DNA of 64,000 bases from Phycisphaeraceae bacterium (GCA_019636845.1 JAHBWV010000001.1:1860001-1924000), one strand, 5' to 3'. Shown: positions 52,047 through 61,848, counted from the first letter of the stretch. The notes: a model not told the origin generated them from the sequence alone. A program made the numbers and translations.

Positions 52047-52910
52047 TCAGGCCGCTTTCGGACTCGCCAGTCGGCCCTTCGATGTCACGCCGTTGACGTA
52101 TCGGGTCAGTTGCTCCAATACGTACTCCCGATGACCCTGACTGAACCCAAACTCAAAGGCGACGCCGATGTATAGACGTCCGGAACTGTCTGCATGGGTG
52201 TGGGCCACTTTCGCGACCATCCCGATAGGGGCGGCGAGTTCCGGGCGCAGATCGATGCGGAGCCAGAGGTATCGCGATCGATCGAGCGGGCCTGAGTCAT
52301 CGCGATCGATCAGGAGCCCCGCACCACCCCCGCCCAGGTTTGCAAGCTGGCCGATGAATCGTGGGCCTACATCCGGCAGGACCGGCGTGTGTGCCTGTGA
52401 GGCCACGGTTCCGCCGCCACGCTCGATCTCGTGGACCGACGCCCGGTCAGCGACCTCCGCAGCGATGGCGGACGTGGGATCGAGGATCGGCCAGACCTCG
52501 ACCTTTGGCAGTTCGACGCTTCCCAGCGGCACGCGGTAGAAGGACCGGCGCGAGCAACGCTCGACGTGGTCCGGAGCTGTGATTCTGAGCAACGACGGCC
52601 CGCGTCCTGAGACGCCCGAAGAGGCGACCGCCCTGGTCTTGAACATCCAACGGTTCTGCCCGATCGTCATAGCCCCGATGAGCTGTGTACCCGGCGGGAG
52701 ATCGATTGGTGCGTGCAGTGATGTCGGATGCTCAGTCACGAGTTCGGTATCTGAAACAGTGACGAGGCGGACGCGCCAGACGATGTCTGGTCTCTGGTCG
52801 TCGGCATCGCTCGGCCCTCGATCGACCGAGAGCTCGATACCGCCGCCTCGCTGAGAGATCTCAGCCAGGCACTCTTTCCATCGCTCTGTGCGTGATCGAT
52901 TGGCGGGCAC
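52047..52910 (-). CDS. PilZ-like domain protein (YcgR-type), degenerate second motif
   Basis: The product is 287 aa. GTG 52910 has GAGGAT six bases upstream; the open frame upstream lies opposite the transglutaminase gene and is discarded. The N-terminal ~150 residues form a beta-rich domain like the YcgR N-terminal domain (DTELVTEHPTSLHAPIDLPPGTQLIGAMTIGQNRWMFKTRAV). The next part has the PilZ first motif RRSFYR, then GQLANLGGGGAGLLIDRD where the second motif (D/N)xSxxG would be, so the Ser is replaced. It may bind c-di-GMP weakly or not at all. It lies 103 bases after the transglutaminase gene, as the last gene of that operon. Confidence 0.68.
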   Translation of the reverse strand: MPANRSRTERWKECLAEISQRGGGIELSVDRGPSDADDQRPDIVWRVRLVTVSDTELVTEHPTSLHAPIDLPPGTQLIGAMTIGQNRWMFKTRAVASSGVSGRGPSLLRITAPDHVERCSRRSFYRVPLGSVELPKVEVWPILDPTSAIAAEVADRASVHEIERGGGTVASQAHTPVLPDVGPRFIGQLANLGGGGAGLLIDRDDSGPLDRSRYLWLRIDLRPELAAPIGMVAKVAHTHADSSGRLYIGVAFEFGFSQGHREYVLEQLTRYVNGVTSKGRLASPKAA

Positions 52911-53013
52911 GGCAGATCCTCGGTAGACCAAGCAGAAGCGGATCAACCTCCGAGTCGGATATCGACCCGATCGAACCTCACCTTGAGCCGACCCCGGGGG
53001 ATGACGCGCGGTA

Positions 53014-55200
53014 TCAGCCACGTCGGGACTTCTTTCGCCGAGGGGGCCGCACCAAGAGCCGCGAGATCTCGTGAATGGTGGCGTTCGCATGACCGAGTTC
53101 GTTGCGGGTGAGCGTGTGCCTGCCGAAGCGAGCCCTGTAATACAGTCGAACAAGTCCCTGTATCGGGACTGGCGCAGGGTTGCGACTCTCAACGCTGGCG
53201 GCGTGCTCCAGCGGACCGGCCCAGACCGGGCGTCCATGGCCTCGGCGTGCGAGCAGGGACTGCAGATCCGCGAAGAACTCGGCCCCTTGCAGAGAGTTGA
53301 CGAGTTCCGGCTCGGCAAGAGCCGCGGCCCTCAGCATGCGGCGCAACGCTCGCCGGGCTGCGAGTGTGCGGTAGATCAGGAGCAGACCAGATCCGAGGAT
53401 CGCGAGCCCGACAGTCACAACGAGACCGTTCCTGATGGCTCGCAGTACAAGGGAGACGCCTCCGGTGCTGACGCGCATGTTGAGATCGGCCATTCGATCT
53501 TCCACACGTCCCGGATTGATCGGTTGCGCACCGATCATGTCGGCACGCCGCTTCTCGTCGAAGCCGACGATGCCGTCGATCCATGCCAGTTCGATGGCGT
53601 CGATGAACCTGCGGATCTTCGCGAGTGTTCCGAGCGTGGGCGAGTGGATGCGTGTCAGATCGGCGGGTGGCGTCGCGTCGAGCGTCACCCATCTCCCGCC
53701 CGCGGTCTGCGCTTCGACCCATGCGTGCGCGTTGCTCTCACGAACGATGTAGCGACCGACACCCTCGTTGAACTCCGCGGCCACGAAGCCAGTGACAACG
53801 CGGGCGCGGATGCCGACCGAGCGGCACATGGCTGCGAGAGCGGAAGCAAAGTACTCGCAATGCCCCTGCTGTGAATCGAAAAGGAAAAACTCGATCGGGT
53901 CGCGTCCCGGCCGGGGTGCGAGGATGTCGAGTGTGTACCCGTATGTGATCCTCAGATAGCTCTCGATGGCCTGGGCGGCGAGCAGGTCCTGGTCGATCGG
54001 ACGCAGAGCCGGGTTCGACTCGATACCGGCATCCCGCAGGATCTCTTCAGCGAGATCCGAGGCACGCGCCGAGATGATCTCTCTGGAGCGATCCTGCTGC
54101 TGCTCTCGTGCTCGGAAGCCCGCATCGACGATGGAGTGTGCGATGTAATCGAACCTGCCGGGCGGTGTTTCGCGGCGCAGCACTCCGGACGCGCCGATCT
54201 CGAGCACGCCTCGTGTGCCGACGTATGTGATCCGCGAGGGTTGCCAGAGCGTGAAGAGATACCCGCTGCGTTCGGAGGCGTTTCGCAGCGTGACCCGGGC
54301 GATGTGGGTCACGTCGCTGGGATTGCCGCCCACGGGATACGCACGGTCGGGATCGATTGGATGGCGCGTCGCCCGATCATCGGGCGAGGTCGTCCAGCGG
54401 CCTCGGTCGTAACGTTCGAGCGCGGCGCCTCTGAGATAGAAGATCCGGTCGGCACCTCCGAGGTTCCGCCCGAATCGATCGGTGATCTCGACGTCGAGCA
54501 CTTCCGCCTGCGACTCTGTGATAAGCCCGCCGACGCCAAGCGTGACCGAGTCCGTGAACGATGTCGTCTGTCCGAGGTTGGCGTTGCCCCACTCGCCCAG
54601 TCGTTGGGTGCCGAGGCCGCGCGGGATAAAGAGGAACGCGGCGGCTCCGCCCACGTAGGCGCCGACGGCGCAGATCACGGAGACCGCGAGGATGTCTCTG
54701 GTCGCGCGACGCCCTCTGGCGACTCCACCACGCTCCGGGCTCGATGCCTCACGCGCCGAGACAACCTGGAGCAGCCCGGCGCACAACGAAGCCAACGGAA
54801 TGAATGCGAGCATGATCGCACCGACGAAGAGCGCGTTGCTCGTGAGCACCGAGCCGATCAACTGGAAGATCGCGAGCGAGAGCAGCTGAGCGAAGTCTCT
54901 GGCGCGTCGGCGATCGAAGAGCTTGATGACCTGCAGATAGGTCACGAACTCCGAGAACGACGAGACCGAGAGCTGGCCCGACACCGTGGACCACGCGGCG
55001 TTTGTGAGCGCGATCGCAACCAGAGCAAGAATCGCCGCGCGGGGGAGTGGGCGGCCGTTCCGAGACTCTGTCAGCCAGATCCCGATAAGGCCGAGCCCGA
55101 CCATGATGAGCCCGAAGAAGGGGCGGCCATCTGCGAGCGCGTAGCAGAGAATCGCGAGCAGCGCAAGACCGAACGCCAGGGGCTTGAAGGCACGCGTCAT
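53014..55200 (-). CDS. Membrane transglutaminase-like protein (TgpA type)
   Basis: The product is 728 aa. The N-terminal ~200 residues hold about six membrane segments. A large periplasmic domain carries the transglutaminase core with Cys448 (GHCEYFASALAAMCRSVGIRARVVTGF), His492 (NAHAWVEA) and Asp508 (LDATPP), a complete triad. Another membrane segment follows near 560-595, then a cytoplasmic helical tail (LLARRGHGRPVW) and a basic end. This is the TgpA layout, where DUF3488-type membrane segments precede the enzyme. Its ATG overlaps the DUF58 gene stop by 4 bases, the classic pairing. The substrate is unknown. Confidence 0.92.
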   Translation of the reverse strand: MTRAFKPLAFGLALLAILCYALADGRPFFGLIMVGLGLIGIWLTESRNGRPLPRAAILALVAIALTNAAWSTVSGQLSVSSFSEFVTYLQVIKLFDRRRARDFAQLLSLAIFQLIGSVLTSNALFVGAIMLAFIPLASLCAGLLQVVSAREASSPERGGVARGRRATRDILAVSVICAVGAYVGGAAAFLFIPRGLGTQRLGEWGNANLGQTTSFTDSVTLGVGGLITESQAEVLDVEITDRFGRNLGGADRIFYLRGAALERYDRGRWTTSPDDRATRHPIDPDRAYPVGGNPSDVTHIARVTLRNASERSGYLFTLWQPSRITYVGTRGVLEIGASGVLRRETPPGRFDYIAHSIVDAGFRAREQQQDRSREIISARASDLAEEILRDAGIESNPALRPIDQDLLAAQAIESYLRITYGYTLDILAPRPGRDPIEFFLFDSQQGHCEYFASALAAMCRSVGIRARVVTGFVAAEFNEGVGRYIVRESNAHAWVEAQTAGGRWVTLDATPPADLTRIHSPTLGTLAKIRRFIDAIELAWIDGIVGFDEKRRADMIGAQPINPGRVEDRMADLNMRVSTGGVSLVLRAIRNGLVVTVGLAILGSGLLLIYRTLAARRALRRMLRAAALAEPELVNSLQGAEFFADLQSLLARRGHGRPVWAGPLEHAASVESRNPAPVPIQGLVRLYYRARFGRHTLTRNELGHANATIHEISRLLVRPPRRKKSRRG

Positions 55201-56396
55201 GTGGTCGCCCTCCCACTCGACTCGGAGAGCCCAAGGAACCCGGCCAACGCGCGGCGCAGGCGGCTCGGCGGGAGGGGAGGGGGCTCGGGAAGCGACTCAT
55301 CCGGGGCGAGAATGGAATTCACCTCGCTGATGGCGAGAAGCAGAGCGCCCGAGGGGACCGGCTCGCGCTCGGCCGCGATGACAACCACCGCGTCTCGCGA
55401 GCGGATAGACGGCGCGACGGCGTGCGAATCTGCGGAGATGCGGAGTCTGGCGAGGAGATCGAGCACGGTCTCGATGTGCCTCTTGCCGGGCTTGGGGAGG
55501 ACGAGCGACCCGAATCCGACGACGCCGACAGCGTAGCCCTTCGAATCGGCGAGCTTCGAGATCGATGCCGCGACGGAGACCGCGATCTCCTGCTCGTGGG
55601 GGGTGAGCCCAGAGAGCGATGGGCGAAGATCGATCCAGATTCGCGCGGGTGCGGGGAGAGAGTTCTGTCGAACCACGAGCGATCCGACGCGTGCGGAGGC
55701 ACGCCACGCGATGGATCGCATCGAGTCTCCGGGGGTGTATGCCCTGATCCCGAAGATCTCTTCTCCATGGCCTGCGATGTTCCTCGCGCTGCTCAGGCGA
55801 GCCAGCCCGCCGTCCAGACGATCGAGGATCCCCGAGCGTAGCCGGAGTGTGCGGGGCCTGACGATGAGCGTGGCACGCTGCGAGAGCTCGACGGACTTGC
55901 GTGTCAGGCCCAGCGGGAACGTCGTCGAGATCGAGAAACGCTCAAGCGTGACAAGCCCACGATGGCGGGGCACGATCGCGATGGTTGCGCGGACTTCTTC
56001 ACGCGCGCCGACATGCTGCACACAGGATGCAACGGAGCCGAGAGAGCCATCGGGCGTTGCGCCGTCCGAACGCTCCGCGATGGTGAGCCCGAACGCCGGC
56101 CAGAAGCGGCTGCGGTTCCTGATGGTGTAGCGGATACGTATCTCTCGTCCGACGTCGCCATGCGCGGGGATGTCGCGTCGTGCCCTCACGCCCATCAGCG
56201 CGGGACCGCTCACGAAACCAGAGACGACCATCGCGCCCGCGGCGATGCCGAACGCAAAGAACAGCAGGTTGTTCTGGCTGTTGATCGCGCCGATCGCGAG
56301 AAAGACCGTGGTAAGCACGTAGAGCAGACTGCCCGCGCTTGCGTGGTACCTGCGGCGGATGATCGCCGCCGCGTCATCGTTCGATGCGAGTCTCAC
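55197..56396 (-). CDS. DUF58 / von Willebrand-like protein
   Basis: The product is 399 aa. Two N-terminal membrane segments (about 22-40 and 44-62) are followed by a beta domain and the DUF58 signature GEEIFGIRAYTPGDSMRSIAWRASARVGSLVVRQ. A vWA-like fold follows (RIWIDLRPSLSGL), here without an obvious intact MIDAS. DUF58 proteins usually work with a MoxR AAA+ ATPase and the TgpA transglutaminase; the TgpA partner is downstream with a 4-base overlap, but no MoxR gene is in this cluster. It also overlaps the small lipoprotein gene upstream by 4 bases. Confidence 0.9.
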   Translation of the reverse strand: MRLASNDDAAAIIRRRYHASAGSLLYVLTTVFLAIGAINSQNNLLFFAFGIAAGAMVVSGFVSGPALMGVRARRDIPAHGDVGREIRIRYTIRNRSRFWPAFGLTIAERSDGATPDGSLGSVASCVQHVGAREEVRATIAIVPRHRGLVTLERFSISTTFPLGLTRKSVELSQRATLIVRPRTLRLRSGILDRLDGGLARLSSARNIAGHGEEIFGIRAYTPGDSMRSIAWRASARVGSLVVRQNSLPAPARIWIDLRPSLSGLTPHEQEIAVSVAASISKLADSKGYAVGVVGFGSLVLPKPGKRHIETVLDLLARLRISADSHAVAPSIRSRDAVVVIAAEREPVPSGALLLAISEVNSILAPDESLPEPPPLPPSRLRRALAGFLGLSESSGRATT

Positions 56397-56812
56397 CGTG
56401 TGTCGCTCGGGTTCTTGGTGACATTGACCAGCACCCGACCTCCGTCCCGTGGGAGATAGAGCGAGGTCTCAGAAGCCCGAACAGAGGAGCCGGACGCCCG
56501 CACCGTCACGGCTCGAGTCGGCGCGTTCGTCACGGGCACCGTGATGCCGAACTCGCCCTTGTTGCCCGACGTGGCCGAGCCGATTCGATCGCCCCTTTCG
56601 TCCAAGAACTCGACGAGTGTGCCCGGCACGCCCTCGCTCGTCGTCAGTCGCGGGTCCTCCGCGGGCACGACAACCGTGATGTCGGCCGGACCAACGACGA
56701 CGCGGCCGGAGTAACTCACGCCGCCACACCCGGCGAAGCATGCCGCACCGAGATAGACCGAAATCGCGATCGTGATACGCCCGAGTGATCTGGCGTTGAT
56801 GCAAGGACTCAT
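56393..56812 (-). CDS. Small lipoprotein with carboxypeptidase-regulatory-like fold
   Basis: The product is 139 aa. The signal peptide ends in a lipobox (FAGC, Cys about 29), so it is lipid-anchored. The rest is a single Ig-like/beta-sandwich domain: VSYSGRVVVGPADITVVVPAEDPRL, GTLVEFLDERGDRIGSATSGNKGEFGITVPV, RAVTVRASG. That order (GTL/V.., then G.A.SG..GEF.I.V) resembles CarboxypepD_reg-like domains. No enzyme motif is present. It is embedded between scpB and the DUF58 gene with 4-base overlaps on both sides, so it is strictly co-translated and probably works with the membrane-bound DUF58/TgpA pair rather than with ScpB. Confidence 0.7.
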   Translation of the reverse strand: MSPCINARSLGRITIAISVYLGAACFAGCGGVSYSGRVVVGPADITVVVPAEDPRLTTSEGVPGTLVEFLDERGDRIGSATSGNKGEFGITVPVTNAPTRAVTVRASGSSVRASETSLYLPRDGGRVLVNVTKNPSDTR

Positions 56813-57387
56813 GGGTTGGCTCCAGCATCGACGGCCGGAAGATCCTTCAACGACCCGAGGCCGAACTGGTCAAGAAACTCTCGCGTGGTGCCGTAGAGCA
56901 TCGGGCGCCCGGGCTCTTCGGCGCGTCCGACGATCGCGACCATGCGGCGATCCATCAGCGATCGGAGGACTTCGCCGCACGCCACGCCGCGGATCGATTC
57001 GAGATCCGCACGCGCGATCGGCTGCTTATATGCGATGATGGCGAGCGTTTCGATCGCCGCGCGGCTGAGCTTTGCCTGGACCTGTTGGAGCCGAATCGAC
57101 GCGAGAACCGGAGCGAACTCCGAGCGTGTCATAAGGCGGTAACCGCCCGCGACGCGTTCGACCCGTGCCGCACGACCGGTCGAGTCGAGTGAGTGATTGA
57201 TGCGAGCGATGGCTGATTCCACCTCTCCTGACTCTGTCGCCCTGCCGGTCCCAGCGATGGCAGCGGAAATCGCCGAAGCAGAGATCGGGCGGGGCGAGGC
57301 GAGGAGCACTGCCTCGACCTGTGCATCCAATTCTGACACCCCTGCGGGCTGCGTCTCCGCGGACATCTGATCGTGTGTTTCCTGCAT
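56809..57387 (-). CDS. scpB: Segregation and condensation protein B
   Basis: ScpB is the dimeric winged-helix subunit of the SMC-ScpAB complex. The 192-aa product has the first winged helix (LDAQVEAVLLASPRPISASAISAAIAG) and the strongly conserved second one, LSRAAIETLAIIAYKQPIARADLESIRGV, then LMDRRMVAIVGRAEEPGRPMLYGTTREFLDQFGLGSLKDLP. That last segment is the family hallmark. It is first of a chain of minus-strand genes joined by 4-base overlaps. scpA, its usual upstream neighbour, is absent; the divergent neighbour is a response regulator gene 198 bases away. Confidence 0.95.
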   Translation of the reverse strand: MQETHDQMSAETQPAGVSELDAQVEAVLLASPRPISASAISAAIAGTGRATESGEVESAIARINHSLDSTGRAARVERVAGGYRLMTRSEFAPVLASIRLQQVQAKLSRAAIETLAIIAYKQPIARADLESIRGVACGEVLRSLMDRRMVAIVGRAEEPGRPMLYGTTREFLDQFGLGSLKDLPAVDAGANP

Positions 57388-57585
57388 GGGAGCATGCTAC
57401 CCGAGCCGGGCCGATGAGGCGATGCGTGGGTTGCCGAGACGGTCCAGATAATTGCTTCCCCTCCCAGACCGCACAGGCCGAACGGGCGAGGCGTCGCCAG
57501 ATCCGGTCCGGAGTCAAGAGACTCGGACCAAGACCCGATGGTCGGACACGCGCCCTTCGGATTCCCGTCCGAACGAGAGAGAGAC

Positions 57586-57984
57586 ATGAGCACGACCAAA
57601 CGCATCCTGATCGCAGATGACGAGATGCATGTGACTCATGTGGTCGGCTCCAAGCTCCGGAAGGCCGGTTTCGATGTCGTGGTCGCGAACGATGGCGAGG
57701 AGGCCCTGCGGGCCGCGCTCGAGTGCAAGCCCGACATGCTGATCACCGACCTGCAGATGCCATACCTGAGCGGCTTCGAGCTCGCGATGCGTTTAAAGTC
57801 TGAGCCGACGACATCGCGGACACCGGTTCTGCTGCTAACCGCTCGGGGGTATGTTGTCGATTCCTCCGAGCTTGCGCTCACCAACATCCGCCAGATCATC
57901 GCCAAGCCATTCAGCGCGCTCGCGTTGCTCGAGGTTGTGCATGGCATGATCGGGGGCTCAGCGGAAGAGCGGAAGGCCGCATGA
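57586..57984 (+). CDS. Single-domain response regulator (CheY-like)
   Basis: The product is 132 aa. ATG 57586 is preceded by GAGAGAG. All receiver residues are there: acidic pair Asp11-Asp12 (LIADDE), phosphoacceptor Asp55 (LITDLQMP), Thr85 (LLLTAR) and Lys107 (IIAKPF). There is no output domain, so it must act on a partner; the next gene starts inside its stop codon (ATGA) and encodes an HD-GYP protein, the obvious candidate. No histidine kinase gene is adjacent. Confidence 0.93.
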   Translation: MSTTKRILIADDEMHVTHVVGSKLRKAGFDVVVANDGEEALRAALECKPDMLITDLQMPYLSGFELAMRLKSEPTTSRTPVLLLTARGYVVDSSELALTNIRQIIAKPFSALALLEVVHGMIGGSAEERKAA

Positions 57985-59615
57985 TCGACGAGACGCGCAC
58001 AGAGCGGGATCTGGCTCCTGAGGAACGCATCCGCGTCCGGTGCCGAGCGATGGGTATTCCCAGTTGGCAGGTGGACCGGGCGGGGCTTGTCATCCAGGAA
58101 CCGGACGAGCACGGGCTTGTCGGACTCTTTCTGCGTTCCCAGCCCATGACGGATCTGGTTGCGGCCGCTGTCGGCGCGTGGAATGAGCAGGAGGAACCGG
58201 TTCCGGCCGAGATCTTCCCGGGGTGCTGGGTCGCCCCGATGGTGATCACACGCAGGAGACGCCGGAGCGGGTATGTGGTCGGGATTCTTGTCGGGCAGGT
58301 TGGGCTCCACGGGAGCGATTTCGAGCGCATCTGTCTCGCGACCCCTGCCGATCCATCCGCTGCACGCAATGCGATCTCGAAGCATGCGTGCTGGACATCA
58401 GAGAGCGTCAACGCGATCGGCGCATCTCTCCGCATGATGCAGGCCGACCTCGCGAGTTCGAGCGAGCAGGAGCGAACGATCAGCGGCTTCACGACGCACC
58501 TGACCGAGGCGTATGAGACCGTCGAACTCCTCTACGAGCTCGGACGGTCGATGAGCACGCTCAGGCAGCCGTCGCAGTTCGGTGTCATGACGATCGAGCG
58601 GCTTCACCGCATCACCGATTTCGGCTGGATCGCGGCGTCGTTCCCGAGCGATGGGACCGAGCATCCTCTCGCAACAACACCGGTTATCTGGTGCGGCGGG
58701 CGGCTGTGCGACGACGAAGCAGTCATCGAAGCAGCTCGGAAGTACCTCGCCCAGAATCTGCCGAGCTGTGCCCCCGTGATCGCCGGGTATGTGGACGGGC
58801 TGCCGCCCGCTGCCGGGCCTCAGGTTGTGCTCCAACCCATCACGAGGAAGGGACGCCCCGTCGGATTGCTGATGGCTGGTGCCAAGGGCGGAGACGATCC
58901 GCAGGTGAGCTCCTATGACACGCGATTGCTGGAATCCGCGTCCGGATACCTCTCGGCGTTCCTCGAGAACGCCGCTCTGTATGCCGAGCAGAATGCCACG
59001 TTCATCGGCACCTTGCGGGCGATGACGGCGGCGATCGACGCGAAGGACAGGTACACGTGCGGTCATTCCGAGCGGGTTGCGCTCCTGGCTCGTCAGCTCG
59101 CGATCGCATCGGGCTTTGATGAAGCGAGGGCCGACCGAGTCCACATCGCCGGGCTGGTCCATGACGTGGGCAAGATCGGCGTGCCGGAGTCCGTGCTGAC
59201 GAAGGCGGGTCGCCTCACGGATGATGAGTTCGGGTTGATCAAGCTCCACCCGGAGATCGGCCAGAACATCCTGAAGGACATCCCGCTCTTTCAGGATGTG
59301 CTTCCCGGCGTGATGTACCACCACGAGCGCTGGGACGGCAAGGGCTATCCCCACCGTCTGGCCGGCGAAGCCATCCCGCTGATCGCTCGCTTCATCGGCA
59401 TCGCGGACACATTCGACGCGATGAGTTCCACACGCGCGTACCGTCCCGCCCTTCCGAGAGAGCACACGCTCGCCGAGATCAGGAAGTGCGCGGGGGCTCA
59501 GTTTGATCCGGAACTTGCGGAGCGATTCCTCACTCTGGATCTCAGCGAGTACGACCAGATGCTGGCCATGCACACACCGCAGGCACCAATTGAGGAGCCA
59601 CGCCTCGCGGCTTGA
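57981..59615 (+). CDS. GAF-like + HD-GYP domain phosphodiesterase
   Basis: The product is 544 aa. The N-terminal ~150 residues are unassigned (GIPSWQVDRAGLVIQEPDEHG). A helical stretch leads to a GAF-like domain (about 180-345, ELGRSMSTLRQPSQFGVMTIERLHRITDFGW through RPVGLLMAGAKGG). The C-terminal HD-GYP domain has KDRYTCGHSERVALLARQLA, the HD pair (GLVHDVGKIGVPE), HPEIGQNIL, and the full GYP motif YHHERWDGKGYPHRLAGEAIPLIARFIGIADTFDAM. It should hydrolyse c-di-GMP. It is coupled to the response regulator by a 4-base overlap. A degenerate-GGDEF HDOD protein and a PilZ-like protein elsewhere in the window give a wider c-di-GMP context. Confidence 0.92.
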   Translation: MIDETRTERDLAPEERIRVRCRAMGIPSWQVDRAGLVIQEPDEHGLVGLFLRSQPMTDLVAAAVGAWNEQEEPVPAEIFPGCWVAPMVITRRRRRSGYVVGILVGQVGLHGSDFERICLATPADPSAARNAISKHACWTSESVNAIGASLRMMQADLASSSEQERTISGFTTHLTEAYETVELLYELGRSMSTLRQPSQFGVMTIERLHRITDFGWIAASFPSDGTEHPLATTPVIWCGGRLCDDEAVIEAARKYLAQNLPSCAPVIAGYVDGLPPAAGPQVVLQPITRKGRPVGLLMAGAKGGDDPQVSSYDTRLLESASGYLSAFLENAALYAEQNATFIGTLRAMTAAIDAKDRYTCGHSERVALLARQLAIASGFDEARADRVHIAGLVHDVGKIGVPESVLTKAGRLTDDEFGLIKLHPEIGQNILKDIPLFQDVLPGVMYHHERWDGKGYPHRLAGEAIPLIARFIGIADTFDAMSSTRAYRPALPREHTLAEIRKCAGAQFDPELAERFLTLDLSEYDQMLAMHTPQAPIEEPRLAA

Positions 59616-59633
59616 GGGTTGTTCGTGAGCGTA

Positions 59634-59664
59634 TGAGAAAGACCGCCCCCGCACGCGGGGACGG
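59634..59664 (-). terminator. Terminator between convergent HD-GYP and prolyl oligopeptidase genes
   Basis: CCG-C-CCCCGC pairs with GCGGGG-A-CGG (one mismatch, 2-base loop) at 59643-59664. On the minus strand it is followed by TCTTTCTC, so it terminates the peptidase transcript and may work weakly on the plus strand. Confidence 0.68.
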
Positions 59665-59688
59665 CCCTGGGATGCCACACTCGCGTGC

Positions 59689-61848
59689 TCACTGCGCGAA
59701 GGGAGTCGAGCGCGGCTGCTCGGTCTCTTCCATGCCCAACGCCCACGAAATGAAACCGAGGATGTCGGAACGCTCCTCGATGATCATCGCCGTCGGCTTG
59801 CCCGCGCCGTGGCCTCCTCGCGTCTCGATGCGGATGAGCACCGGCGCGTCTCCACCCTGGGCCTGCTGGAGCGCCGCCGCGAATTTGAAGGAGTGCGCGG
59901 GCACCACGCGATCGTCGTGATCTCCCGTCGTGATCAGCGTGGCGGGATACGAGGTGCCCGGCTTCGTGTTGTGATACGGCGAGTACGCGAGCATCGCGTG
60001 GAACTCGTCCTCGTTCTTCACGGAACCAAAGTCGCTCGTCCATGCCCACCCGATCGTGAACGACTCGAACCGGAGCATGTCGAGCACGCCGACCTGTGGG
60101 ATGCACGCGCCGAAGAGATCGGGCCGCTGCGTCATGCACGCGCCGACGAGCAGGCCGCCGTTGCTCCCGCCTTGGATCGCCAGACGCTTCGGGCTGGTGT
60201 ACTTCTCAGTGATGAGATACTCGGCCGCGGCGATGAAGTCGTCGAAAACGTTCTGCTTCTTGAGCTTGATGCCGGCCTCGTGCCACTCCTTGCCGTATTC
60301 GCCACCGCCTCTGATGTTGGCGACGGCGTAGATCCCGCCCATTTCGAGCCAGACGATGGTCGCGGGCGAGAACCCGGGAGTCAGCGGGATGTTGAACCCG
60401 CCGTAGCCGTAGAGCAGGGTCGGGTTGTTTCCATCGAGCTTCAGCCCCTTCTTGGATGTAATGAACATGGGGACGCGCGTGCCGTCCTTGCTGGTATAGA
60501 AGACCTGGCGAGTTTCGTAGCCGGTGAGATCGGCATTGAACTTCGGCTGGCGGAAGACCTCGCTTGCGCCGCTCTTGACGTCGTAGCGATAGACCGCGCC
60601 CGGATTGGTGTAGCTTGTGAACGAGTAGAACGTCTCGGGATCGTCGGGCTTGCCGCCGAAGCCGCCCGCGCTGCCGATGCCGGGCAGGGAGACCTCTCTG
60701 GCGAAGCGTCCCGTGATGTCGTGGACTCGCACGAGGGTTTTCGCATCCTTGAGATACTGTGCGAGGAAGTGTCCACCGACGTACGAGACGCCTCGCAGGT
60801 TCTCGGGTTGCTGCGGGATGATCTCACGCCATGCATCACGCGAAGGACGAGTCGCATCGATCGCGATGAGACGGCCCCGAGGTGCGTCGAGCGTTGTCAC
60901 GAAGTAGAACTCGGATCCATCATTGCCGACAAACGTGTACGACGCGTCGAAGCCGGCCAGAAGCTCTACAACCGAGGACGCGGGATCCGAAAGATCCTGG
61001 TAGAAGAAGTTGTTCTCCTGGCGCGTGCCCCACCAGACGCTGATGGCAAGGTAGCGCCCATCGTCGGTGACACCGGAGGCGAAACCCCACTCAGGCTGGT
61101 CGTCTCGCTTGTAGACAAGGCGATCTCTCGACTGGTCCTCACCGATGGTGTGCAAGTAGACCTTCGGGAACTGGTTCACATCCGTCAGATCGTTGCCCTT
61201 GGGCTCGTCGTACCGGGTGTAGTAGAAGCCGCTCCCATCCTTGCGCCACGACGCAGACGAGAACTTGACCCACCGGACGACATCCTCAAGATCCTGGCCG
61301 GTCGCGATATCGCGGACTCGCCAGGTCTGCCAGTCGGAGCCACCCTCGGAGACGCCGTACGCGATGTAGCGCCCGTCCTCGCTCACGGAGTACCCGGAGA
61401 GGGCGACGGTGCCGTCAGCGGAGAACGTGTTGGGGTCGAGGAGCACACGCGGCTCTGACGTGAGCGAGTCTGCGACGTAGAGCACGGACTGGGGCTGGAG
61501 CCCATCGTTGCGGGAGTAGAAGTACCGTCCGCCCTCCTTGAAGGGCACGCCGAATCGCTCGTAGTTCCAGAGTTCGGTCATGCGCGACTTGATTCGGTCT
61601 CGCGAGGCGATGCCGTTCAGAACGCCGAAAGTGACCTCGTTCTGTGCGTTGATCCACTTGCGGGACTCGGGGGTGTCCGGATCCTCAAGCCATTTGTAGG
61701 GATCGGGGATCTGTTTGCCGTGGTACGTATCCACGTGGTCGACGCGGGCAGAGTCGGGATAGACCACCTGCGACATGGCGGTGCTGACAACCAGGCACGA
61801 AGCCGAGATAACAGCCGCGAGATGCAACGCAAACGTTCTCTGTGACAT
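59689..61848 (-). CDS. Secreted prolyl oligopeptidase (S9A)
   Basis: The product is 719 aa with a signal peptide ([26 protein letters not shown]). The N-terminal motif [20 protein letters not shown] is typical of the family. A seven-bladed propeller follows (for example [26 protein letters not shown]). The catalytic domain has nucleophile Ser562 in QGGSNGGLL, the Asp of GDHDDRVVP near 645, and His680 in RGGHGAGK. The enzyme cleaves short peptides after proline. A secreted form fits peptide use in the periplasm, beside the M14 carboxypeptidase of the same window. The gene stands alone, 106 bases from the ABC ATPase gene end. Confidence 0.95.
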   Translation of the reverse strand: MSQRTFALHLAAVISASCLVVSTAMSQVVYPDSARVDHVDTYHGKQIPDPYKWLEDPDTPESRKWINAQNEVTFGVLNGIASRDRIKSRMTELWNYERFGVPFKEGGRYFYSRNDGLQPQSVLYVADSLTSEPRVLLDPNTFSADGTVALSGYSVSEDGRYIAYGVSEGGSDWQTWRVRDIATGQDLEDVVRWVKFSSASWRKDGSGFYYTRYDEPKGNDLTDVNQFPKVYLHTIGEDQSRDRLVYKRDDQPEWGFASGVTDDGRYLAISVWWGTRQENNFFYQDLSDPASSVVELLAGFDASYTFVGNDGSEFYFVTTLDAPRGRLIAIDATRPSRDAWREIIPQQPENLRGVSYVGGHFLAQYLKDAKTLVRVHDITGRFAREVSLPGIGSAGGFGGKPDDPETFYSFTSYTNPGAVYRYDVKSGASEVFRQPKFNADLTGYETRQVFYTSKDGTRVPMFITSKKGLKLDGNNPTLLYGYGGFNIPLTPGFSPATIVWLEMGGIYAVANIRGGGEYGKEWHEAGIKLKKQNVFDDFIAAAEYLITEKYTSPKRLAIQGGSNGGLLVGACMTQRPDLFGACIPQVGVLDMLRFESFTIGWAWTSDFGSVKNEDEFHAMLAYSPYHNTKPGTSYPATLITTGDHDDRVVPAHSFKFAAALQQAQGGDAPVLIRIETRGGHGAGKPTAMIIEERSDILGFISWALGMEETEQPRSTPFAQ

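Noticed and set aside
52911-53318. Longer start for the PilZ-like protein
   Set aside because: The extra 136 residues are mostly antisense to the transglutaminase gene and look non-native; GTG at 52910 has a good ribosome-binding site.
54136-55536. Plus-strand open frame of 466 codons opposite transglutaminase and DUF58 genes
   Set aside because: Charged low-complexity translation, antisense to two overlapping real genes.
59809-61458. Plus-strand open frame of 549 codons opposite the prolyl oligopeptidase gene
   Set aside because: The opposite strand encodes a complete S9 peptidase with triad and signal peptide; this is a shadow.
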